From: Sinohyriopsis cumingii
Lineage: Eukaryota; Mollusca; Bivalvia; Unionida; Unionidae
NCBI GenBank assembly: GCA_028554795.2
Contig: CM068839.1
Location: forward strand, 13,462,220 to 13,526,219
Direction: 5' to 3'
DNA: 64,000 nucleotides
Part shown: piece after piece, positions 56,515-64,000 of the stretch
Layout of the letters: each line of letters starts with the position of its first letter
How positions within the stretch are numbered: position 1 is the first letter of the stretch
The notes under the pieces: model-generated
What the model was told of the DNA's origin: nothing
Database searches by the model: none
Seen by the model: the letters and a program-made list of their open reading frames with translations, nothing else
Translations under genes and position numbers: made by a program

Positions 56515-57300
56515 TTCAGAATAAATAAATCTGAGCACCAACTAATCCGAATTTGATTGGTTTGTATGATTCTGAGTACCAACTAACCCATCAAATTCAG
56601 AAAAAATAATAATAATTCAGAAAAAATAAATAATAATTCAGAAAAAAATAATAATAATTCAGAAAAAAAATAAATAATTCAGAATAAATCTGAGTATCAA
56701 CTAACCCATCAGAATTATAAATTTGATCATTTTATATAAATCTGAGTACCAACTAAGCCATCAAAATTATAAATTTGATCATTTTATATAAATCTGAGTA
56801 CCAACTAACCCATCAAAATTATAAATTTGATGATTTTATATAAATCTGAGTACCAACTAACCCATCAAAATTATAAATTTGATCATTTTATATAATTCTG
56901 ACTACCAACTAACCCATCAAAATTATAAATTTGATCATTTTATATAATTCTGACTACCAACTAACCCATCAATTTAAGAAATAAATAATAATTCAGAATA
57001 AATATGATAATTCAGAAAAAATATAATAATTCAGAATAATTCTGACTACCAACTAACCCATCAAAATTATGAATTTGATCATTTCACATAATTCTGACTA
57101 CCAACTAACCCATCAAAATTATGAATTTGATCATTTCACATAATTCTGAGTACCAACTAACCCATCAGAGTTATAAATTTGATCATTTCACATAATTCTC
57201 AGTACCAACTAACCCATCAATTTCAGAAAAAATAAAATATTTCGGAATAAATATAATATTTCAGAAAAAATAAATAATAATTCAGAATAAATAAAATATT
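56515..57300 (+). repeat. Tandem 52-bp AT-rich array in B3
   Basis: About ten to twelve units with core TCTGAGTACCAACTAACCCATCA followed by AAATTATAAATTTGATCATTTTATATAA. They occur, for example, near 56,690, 56,743, 56,795, 56,847, 56,899, 57,042, 57,094, 57,146 and 57,198. Units are interspersed with AATAATTCAGAAAAAATAA stretches. Non-coding. Confidence 0.9.
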
Positions 57301-57732
57301 TCAGAATAAATAAAATAATTCAGAATAAATATAATCCCAGAATAAATAAATAATAATTAATACAGGGATGCTTTGGTCGTTACCTGCTGACATAATTTTT
57401 CTTAAGTATTTTATGCGGGTACTGATTGTTTTTTTCGTTTGGTACTCGATGGATAATCCCGATCTGACCTTTTCTACTGCGACAGAAAGAGGAACAAATT
57501 CATTTACTTGAACATAGTTCACCATAGCTAGTGATTGAAACATAGCTGCCTGAATCCGCTTTATGAACTTATATTGAGATGATAGAACATACTTATTTTC
57601 ATTCTTAAGTTCTTCAAACGTTTCAAAATTAGATATTATTTTTTCAGGATTTAGTTCATCAGATATATTAATTCCGTTTTCTTCCAGTTTTTTAATAGCA
57701 GAAATAATGTCCTTGATATTTTCATGGTTCAT
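57301..57732 (-). CDS. B3 small helical protein
   Basis: The minus-strand frame of 143 codons has an N-terminus Met-Asn-His-Glu-Asn-Ile-Lys-Asp-Ile-Ile matching 42,900 in B2 (Met-Asn-Ile-Glu-Asp-Ile). It also has Lys-Phe-Ile-Lys-Arg-Ile-Gln, and Ser-Thr-Arg-Ile-Lys-Tyr-Leu-Arg-Lys where B2 has Ser-Ser-Lys-Ile-Lys-Asn-Ile-Arg-Arg. The last codons run into the AT-rich array and may be altered. Function unknown. Confidence 0.6.
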   Translation of the reverse strand: MNHENIKDIISAIKKLEENGINISDELNPEKIISNFETFEELKNENKYVLSSQYKFIKRIQAAMFQSLAMVNYVQVNEFVPLSVAVEKVRSGLSIEYQTKKTISTRIKYLRKIMSAGNDQSIPVLIIIYLFWDYIYSELFYLF

Positions 57733-57835
57733 TATATAATATATAAAACTTTAAAATAAAAAAAAATTATCCCTATAGAACCCCTATCGAGTTCGTCGGG
57801 ACGGCACAACACGTAGTATTTACATATTTACAGCC

Positions 57836-58290
57836 TCATTAAACTCGCAGATTGCCACCGCATTCTACTAAGTTTAGAGGATACACAGAACACAACTGGC
57901 ATGATATATATACAATGAATGAAATCTTAATTAAGAACAACACAACCCAGAACTCGTAGCTTGCCACCGCATTCTACCAAGTTCAACGGGTATACGAAAC
58001 ACTACCCCCCTATGAGAGTCCCTAAACCGTCAAACAACGGTCTGGAGGCCCAAGAGGGTAAAGACAATCCTCATTAAACTCGCAGATTGCCACCGCATTC
58101 TACTAAGTTTAGAGGACACACAGAACATATAAAGACAGCACAACCCAGAACTCGTAGCTTGCCACCGCATTCTACCATAGTTCAACGGGCATATAAATCC
58201 CATAACTCCTAGTCTGCCACCGTAGCCTAGCAAGTTTAGAGGCGGCCCCATAACTCCTAGTCTGCCACCGCACACTAGCAAGTTTAGAGG
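57836..58290 (-). repeat. Tandem repeats with TGCCACCGCATTCTAC core in B3
   Basis: Six diverged units of about 48-57 bp, alternating types (AACTCGCAGATTGCCACCGC and AACTCGTAGCTTGCCACCGC, then CATTCTAC...AAGTTTAGAGG), at about 57,840, 57,952, 58,075, 58,148, 58,204 and 58,252. The place and core resemble the B1 array at 15.76-15.98 kb. The long minus frame across it is a by-product. Confidence 0.85.
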
Positions 58291-58668
58291 CAAAAAACAT
58301 AACGTGTAAGGCCAGTATATATAGTGGAGAAACCTGGAAAAACCCATAATTGGGGGATTTTCTTGGGTTTTCCCCATCATCACAATGATAAATGTATCTC
58401 TACAACAGATCTAATATTATACAATGTAACTGCAGTTATTTATTTCTGTTTGTAAGTTAGAAACCATAAATATCTTGCTACGAGTATTAATTACGACGTT
58501 AGGTGGTTAAAAATACATCGCAAATTTGAAATAGATGTATTACAGCAAACTTCCGCTTACGATCGTGAACACGGTCAAAGGGAAGTAACTCAATTACATG
58601 AGTCTGCTCAGCGGAGTTATCCCCCTTCTTCAAGTAAGTAGTCTGCTCGTATACTATAGACCCAAATA
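58291..58668. other. Non-coding spacer in B3
   Basis: Between the repeats and the HNH gene. No gene or structure that stands out. Confidence 0.4.
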
Positions 58669-59178
58669 TTAAATAATGTAGTGATGATATTGGAAGGTGA
58701 TTTTCTGTTTATGTTGTTTTGAGAAAGCAGTTTTATATATTTTTTCTGCTACTTTTTGTACTGAATACGGGTGAATATCAAAGTATTTCGCAGCAGAACA
58801 TATCGAACGAAATATAATTTCTTCACCAGTTTCTGTGTTTGTGGCCTTGATCACCCTTCTAGAAACTGTCTTACATCTTCCAGTATTACCACATGCAGAG
58901 TTCACGCTTTGTGTGACAACTCGAAGGTTGGATAAACTATTATTTTGAGGATCTCCGTCAACATGATCAATAACAAGACCGTCTTTGATCAACCCCTTGT
59001 GACATTCGAATACGAAACGATGACAGAGATACCTTTCCTTCCCAACAGTAAATCTGAGATACCCAGCATTATCAACAACACCAACCGGTCTTTTTAACCT
59101 GCAGTGTCTGATGACACCATTACGATCTGATTCATAGTTTGTTATTGTGGGATGTGGGACAAATATATTTTGCTCCAT
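58669..59178 (-). CDS. B3 stand-alone HNH endonuclease
   Basis: This is an intact 169-residue minus frame. It has Val-Ile-Arg-His-Cys-Arg-Leu-Lys-Arg-Pro-Val-Gly, then the HNH core His-Arg-Phe-Val-Phe-Glu and Val-Ile-Asp-His-Val-Asp-Gly-Asp with Asn-Leu-Arg. A NUMOD1-like tail carries Ser-Ala-Ala-Lys-Tyr-Phe. It matches 42,247 in B2. Intactness in an otherwise decaying copy is notable. Role uncertain (see B2). Confidence 0.85.
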   Translation of the reverse strand: MEQNIFVPHPTITNYESDRNGVIRHCRLKRPVGVVDNAGYLRFTVGKERYLCHRFVFECHKGLIKDGLVIDHVDGDPQNNSLSNLRVVTQSVNSACGNTGRCKTVSRRVIKATNTETGEEIIFRSICSAAKYFDIHPYSVQKVAEKIYKTAFSKQHKQKITFQYHHYII

Positions 59179-59247
59179 TTATACAATAATATTATTTGTT
59201 TAAATCATTGTTTGTCTGAAATCTTGATATATAATCCTCCACGGATT

Positions 59248-59502
59248 TTATAGCGTTTTCACCATTATTATTTTTTTTCTCATAATTTTCTCATAATATC
59301 TTTTAAGTTCTCTGAACCGTTTTCCACCGCACTTTCCACATATTTGTGTTTTGCCTCGCACCCCAATACCACACCGCAGACATGGTATTGGTCCTAGACT
59401 CCCCCGCCGTATGCCTTGTAAGTGCATCCAGCAAAATTCACCTCTACAAGATTTATTGCATCGATTTACTGAACCGATCATCAACCATCTGCATTGAGAC
59501 AT
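59248..59502 (-). CDS. B3 Cys-rich small protein
   Basis: This is an intact 84-residue minus frame with three Cys clusters (Cys-Asn-Lys-Ser-Cys, Cys-Leu-Arg-Cys, Cys-Gly-Lys-Cys) and Phe-Arg-Glu-Leu-Lys-Arg-Tyr-Tyr. It matches the B2 gene at 41,910 but lacks its C-terminal extension. It diverges from the polymerase, with 42 bases between the starts. Confidence 0.7.
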   Translation of the reverse strand: MSQCRWLMIGSVNRCNKSCRGEFCWMHLQGIRRGSLGPIPCLRCGIGVRGKTQICGKCGGKRFRELKRYYEKIMRKKIIMVKTL

Positions 59503-59544
59503 TGTATATATAATATTTTTTATTTAAATATTTGTTTTAATTAT

Positions 59545-62500
59545 ATGAACGAGTTTGAGAAATTATCCCAAACTAGGCCTTCTAAATATAAATTTAATCT
59601 CGACAGATTATCTCCTAACTTACCAGTACGAGATCTGGTTGATCCGAAAAATAAAAGTTTGATCTCGAAAATTCACGACGCCAAGAAGGAATTTTACACG
59701 GATGGTGCATCTCATGTATGGTCAACGTTCAAGATTATACACAATACTGTCAAGGACGCCACAATGAATGACAAACGAACGGAAACTATCATTAACTACA
59801 TCACTGAATACGAGGGTAATCAAAAATATTTCTTCAGAGTAAAATTCGTTGTACTAACAGAAACAGGTAGTTGGATCATCCGTGACAAATATGATCCTGT
59901 CCTTGGTAATAATAAAATTGCCATATTAAGTAAAAATTCCAGACCGGGTCTATTGACGGGTATTGACAAACCGTATTATGAGCGAGCGTATCCTGTAACA
60001 GCAGTTATTTATGGAATCTATGAGATAAATAAAAAACCCAACGTTGATAAACTGGCACCCATGAAATTTTCAAGGTTAAATTGTGTAGCCGAACGAGTAA
60101 TAGAACACTTTACAAACGCGATGAGTGGAAATGGATTAACTGATTTAAGACGTGAAAAAATAAACTCGTGGGCTGATTCAGTTAAGGATACCGGTGCTAC
60201 AATAAAAGATGTTGCTGAATTAGGAAAAATATTAAAATTTCCAATAAAAATATCAACAATAACGGGAGAAGTACTGTATGAATCGAAATATAAATCGAAA
60301 GGAGCTTCAATAAATATCATTGATCATAACGCGCACGCATGGACCAGCGCAGTGACAATATTTCCACGTGATCGAACTGTTAGATTTTACCCCTCAGATT
60401 CGGGAGGTATGTTTGATTTAATCAACGAAATAAGTAAAAACGATCCTGTATCAGTATGGTTATTTGAAAGTAATGAGGAAGGTGGATTTGATCAGTTTGT
60501 TAGACCAAACGGTGAAATATATCGAACAGAATATCTCCAGGACGAGATGAAAAATCTCGCGGAGAAGTTTTTCGCGGAAAATACTGACAAATTACTAACT
60601 AATTGTTTAACCGTTCCATCTGTTGGGGCTCATTTCACTAGAGAAAGAAATTCATGGAAACCAACACGATTTGATTTACTCGAGGACGTACGCGCAAGTT
60701 GCGTCGAATACGGACACGGCGGATTGTGGAATACCAACTATAATAACAATGATGTCATTTCGGTTGATATGGTTGCATGTTACCCAGGAAGTTTTCTAGG
60801 ATACGGAGATTGTTCTGTGTACTTTAAAAGATTTGGTCACCCTACAAACGAGATGACGCGAGTGGCAATTAATGGACCATTACCTGATTTTGATCTGACT
60901 GGATTCGCCTGTACTGAATCATTCGAGCTTAACGAAAATCTTCACCAAATTTGTTATGTTTGGTTTGGCAGACATTTTTGTGAAAAACGTTGGGTGCCTA
61001 TAGTTTTATTACGATATATGCTAGATTGTGCGATACTGACATCGTTGGTGGTTAGATAGGCAATTATATCATATCATGCACAGACCGAAGTTTGGTTGCC
61101 CATGCCAGATTCTATCAGTTTTGATGAAGTTATTAAGGAATTTAAGGAAAAATGTCCTGATGTTTCCGAAGATGATATTATCAAAGAAGCTCCTAAAATT
61201 CTCGAGATTAAACTCAAAACCGCAAAAGATCTCGGTAGAAAAATTATAGGTAAATTTACTCAAGGTGGTGCATATGATCATAAAAGACATCACGCACGAT
61301 TAATTCTGGATGATGCCGAGTACGATTTTATAATCGCTGATACAACAGCGAGAAATATATTTGTAAATCGAGAAAGTTTTTATTTATCCGACGAAACAAA
61401 ATTGGGTACGATCGTTAGTTACATAAATGATATCTTCCCACAGTATACTCATCTAAGATCTTCTATGTTGGCTTATGTTTCTATAAATTTATTATCGATG
61501 ATTAATAGATTTCCTGAGAACGCAGTCAGAGTCGCAACAGATTCGTTTTATATTTCGAGTAAATATTTAGAATCTGTTATGAAATTTACAAGTAATGATG
61601 AACGATGGGGTTCGTGGAGAATAAAAAAAGAACTATTACACAATTATACAGAATCAGCAGATGTTCCAATGAGAGATTTTTATCGTAAGGGTAATAAAAT
61701 ATCAGAAATGTCGAAAGCGCCGCCGGTGAGTGATCCAATAACTAGATATAAGACAGTATATCTCAATGGACCTGGTGGATGCGGCAAAACGACTCGAGCA
61801 ATTAATGTTTTTAGAAATTCAGATATGATCGTGCTGACACCCACACATAGACTTGCACGGGAGATGAAACAACGGCAAGTACAATCGTGCACGTATCATA
61901 GTTTCTTTCGATGGCGCGGGGACACATGGACTCCTGAACGAATGGGAGAAAAATATATACCTAAAATAATTATTTGGGACGAGATATGCACGGTGTCATT
62001 AGATACATTAAAAACGTTTCTTGATTGGTTGTTGACGAAAAATACCGCTATAATAATGTGTGGCGATCATGGTCAACCGCCGCCTTTTGTTGGACCATCT
62101 CCACATGATTGGTTAAAAAATTTCGTCGATTATTACGAAGAAATAGATGATGATCATAGAGCTCTCGATGAAAATTTAAAGGAATTTAAAAAATTAATCA
62201 GATTACAATCAAACAAAATTCAGTGTGAAATAATACGCGGAGTAATCTCAGAGACCTCAATGAGCGATTTTTTAAATTTATGGAGACCCACCGATTTGAT
62301 AGTAGCAAGCAGAAAAATAATCAGAGACGCTTTACAACAGCAGTTATTTCTGCTGCATAAAGAAAAATATTCAGAATTACCCGTACCGTTATGTTATAGA
62401 CCATCAGATACACGAAAACAGAATATTAATGTTGATATTCCAGGACAGACTGAAAAACAGAATCTCGTATTAAATGATATTGTCGCTGTTGATATCAGTG

Positions 62501-63026
62501 TGGTCGAAGATGCATTACGCGCTGACAAATCTCCATGGGTGTTGGGATACGCTATGACAATCCACTCGTCTCAGGGATTAACTATTTCTGACACACGAGT
62601 TTGGATTGTGGACGATCGCATCGAGTGGTCAAATTTAGTTTATTTAGCGGTATCGAGGGTCAGAAAAATATCTCAATTACGTAGAATTATAATTCCTGAA
62701 ATCGTTGATAAATTTAACATCATCGATGATGATATAATAAGAAAAAAATTAACCGGATACAAACAATCTGATAAAAAAATAAACGCGACTTTGATCTTGA
62801 TGTTGAATTTATTACTGAGTTAAAACAACAGCAGAATAATCATTGTGCAAGTTGCAATTGTATAATGCTGTGGAGGTATTCGAGTAATGATTCAAGACAA
62901 TTTACCGTAGACAGAAAAGATAATAGTCGCGGTCATACACGAGAAAATGTGATGTTGACCTGTCTCGAATGTAATCGACGTAGAGGCGCCTTCGCCTTGG
63001 CTGCTGACACCCTTGGCGCTAGTTAA
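59545..63026 (+). pseudogene. B3 polymerase-helicase-HNH protein
   Basis: The frame starts at ATG 59,545 and runs in one frame to TAG 61,057-61,059, covering the N-terminal region and polymerase motif A (Val-Asp-Met-Val-Ala-Cys-Tyr-Pro-Gly-Ser near 60,770). The same frame continues to about 62,780 through motif B (Ile-Gly-Lys-Phe-Thr), motif C (Val-Ala-Thr-Asp-Ser-Phe-Tyr) and the helicase (Gly-Pro-Gly-Gly-Cys-Gly-Lys-Thr; Asp-Glu; Gly-Asp-His-Gly-Gln-Pro; Ser-Ser-Gln-Gly). An indel near 62,775-62,790, at an A7 run, moves the HNH module (to TAA 63,024-63,026) into another frame. The region that is frameshifted in B2 is continuous here. Confidence 0.85.
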
Positions 63027-63972
63027 GTGATCGCGGTGGTACTTGTGTATCCTCGGGGATTATTTGTAGTTGTTCACGTGTAAATCCACGTTGAGGAGCA
63101 GCCGAATCTAATCTGTAGATTACATGTCAACCTGAGGATCTTGTCACGGTGGATATTTTGTGTGTGGTAACACTTCAAATAGGATCAGTCGCTCTCGCTT
63201 TACCACCTTTAGGTTCACCCGGTTCATATAAATATCTAACTGTAACATCACCCAATATTTTTTGTTTTTCAATATCTTTTCGTTGTATTGGTATATTTTT
63301 TTTTTGTAATTGCATTAATGGGTTTCATGTTGGTTGTTCGTGTAATCTCATTATTTAATGCAGCTATCACGCTTGGTAATCTTGCAACCCATTCGCGAGA
63401 TCTTTTATCTTGAATAAATTCCCTCGCGTACTGATATCCAAATAACCACTCAGCAAGTGTTCGATTAAATCGCTCAACAATTGCCTGATCACGATGAATT
63501 GCAGTATGTCCTCGTCGTATTTTGGTATTATGTCGTTTCATCAACGATGATACTGGACCAAGAAATTCCTTACCAGGATCAACTTGTAATAATTGTGGCC
63601 ATCGCAGACCACCTCGTTCATAAATTCTTTCAAACGCATCGGCTACTTCAGATGATGTTTTCGTTGATAGCGGCTCTGCCTCTTTATTCCTACTTGCAAC
63701 ATCAACAACGGTTAGCGCGTATTTGTATGTTTTTCTACGTACAGTATCATGTGGTAAAACAGAATATCTGCTTGATGAACTTCATTAGGAACATTAACAT
63801 CGAAATACGCGTACTGAATTCGTTTCGGTGGTGGTAGATAAATTTGCCATATTGCTTGTTTGGATAACCACGCTTTAGCAGTAGAATGTTTAACCGCTGC
63901 TGCATCAGCAAGTTTACTAATTGCTGCTCTGCCTCTCCAGTATCCTTTTGGTGAATAATAAATTAATTCCAT
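63019..63972 (-). pseudogene. B3 integrase
   Basis: The minus-strand frame from ATG at 63,972 matches the B2 integrase N-terminus (Met-Glu-Leu-Ile-Tyr-Tyr-Ser-Pro-Lys-Gly, then His-Gln-Ala-Asp). It breaks near 63,740-63,760. The central and C-terminal parts are in further frames (63,269-63,544 with Ile-Val-Glu-Arg-Phe-Asn). It ends in the Pro-Pro-Arg-Ser-Leu-Asn tail at TAG 63,019-63,021, overlapping the polymerase stop by 8 bp as in B2. Frameshifts and a stop inactivate it. Confidence 0.8.
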
Positions 63973-63975
63973 TAT

Positions 63976-64000
63976 ATATTACCAGCCCCTAATACGAGTT
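63976..64000 (-). pseudogene. B3 phospholipase A2 tail (partial)
   Basis: The last bases, read on the minus strand, end Leu-Gly-Ala-Gly-Asn, like the C-terminus of the B2 phospholipase frame, just before the integrase start. The rest of the gene, and presumably the ATPase, lie beyond the window. Confidence 0.5.

Larger units (their letters stand above)
51433..64000. mobile_element. Element B3: related copy, continues past the window
   Basis: It starts at an AGCAGCAGGGAGGGCG end motif. Genes follow as structural block (+), then small ORF (-), HNH (-), Cys-rich (-), polymerase-helicase-HNH (+), integrase (-) and the phospholipase tail (-). The order matches B1 and differs from B2 by an inverted structural block. 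Several frames are broken and an internal deletion removed most of the capsid, the protease and the fibre shaft. The right end is outside the window. Confidence 0.9.

Noticed and set aside
56515..57300. CRISPR-like regular spacing of repeats
   Set aside because: Units are contiguous, AT-rich and degenerate, with no unique spacers and no cas genes; the setting is eukaryotic.
58030..58383. 117-codon minus frame with Gly-Arg-Leu-Gly-Val-Met-Gly repeats
   Set aside because: It reads across the tandem repeats of B3. No homologue in B1 or B2.

Overview
The window looks like animal nuclear DNA, most likely from a mollusc or a related lophotrochozoan. It is a graveyard of mobile elements. No ordinary host gene is recognisable. 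The host guess rests on tRNA-headed SINEs of a type I associate with molluscs, many microsatellites, AATAAA signals and histone-type mRNA 3' ends, so it is an inference.

Element A (about 1-10.25 kb, continuing upstream of the window) is a Polinton/adintovirus-type integrated virus with all genes on the + strand: packaging ATPase, basic core-like proteins, retroviral-type integrase with a chromodomain, a small membrane protein, penton, X-like basic protein, double-jelly-roll major capsid and adenain protease. Most frames are broken by only one to three in-frame stops or frameshifts. No DNA polymerase is seen in this part. Directly downstream (10.38-12.9 kb) are three tandem small genes. Each has the same upstream promoter block and a 3' hairpin of the replication-dependent histone mRNA type, yet none encodes a histone.

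Three related copies of a second viral element family (B) follow. B1 (about 13.57-22.46 kb) is a decayed ghost. B2 (36,000-50,648) is complete, with 241-bp terminal inverted repeats and a 5-bp target duplication. B3 (51,433 to beyond the window end) is partly decayed. The B2 layout is: ATPase (-); zinc ribbon plus phospholipase A2 (+); integrase (+); one very long protein joining a family-B DNA polymerase, an SF1 helicase and a C-terminal HNH nuclease (-); a Cys-rich protein; a stand-alone HNH nuclease; coiled-coil proteins; X-like protein; major capsid; pVI-like protein; adenain protease; a coiled-coil fibre; a membrane protein; and penton. Together these genes could cover integration, protein-primed-type replication, packaging, capsid maturation and host attachment. 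B1 and B3 share a different layout in which the structural block is inverted relative to the replication block, and their penton carries a large extra segment. B3 also has an internal deletion that fuses the capsid start to the fibre head.

Between the viral elements lie a Ty3/gypsy retrotransposon lacking its reverse transcriptase (24.5-28.3 kb), LINE fragments (28.3-29.2 and 33.0-33.3 kb), an intact 562-codon zinc-finger/DDE-like transposon gene with its own promoter (29.98-31.66 kb), several SINEs with clear target duplications, and dispersed repeats, two of which flank B2 in inverted orientation. Positions inside decayed copies are approximate.
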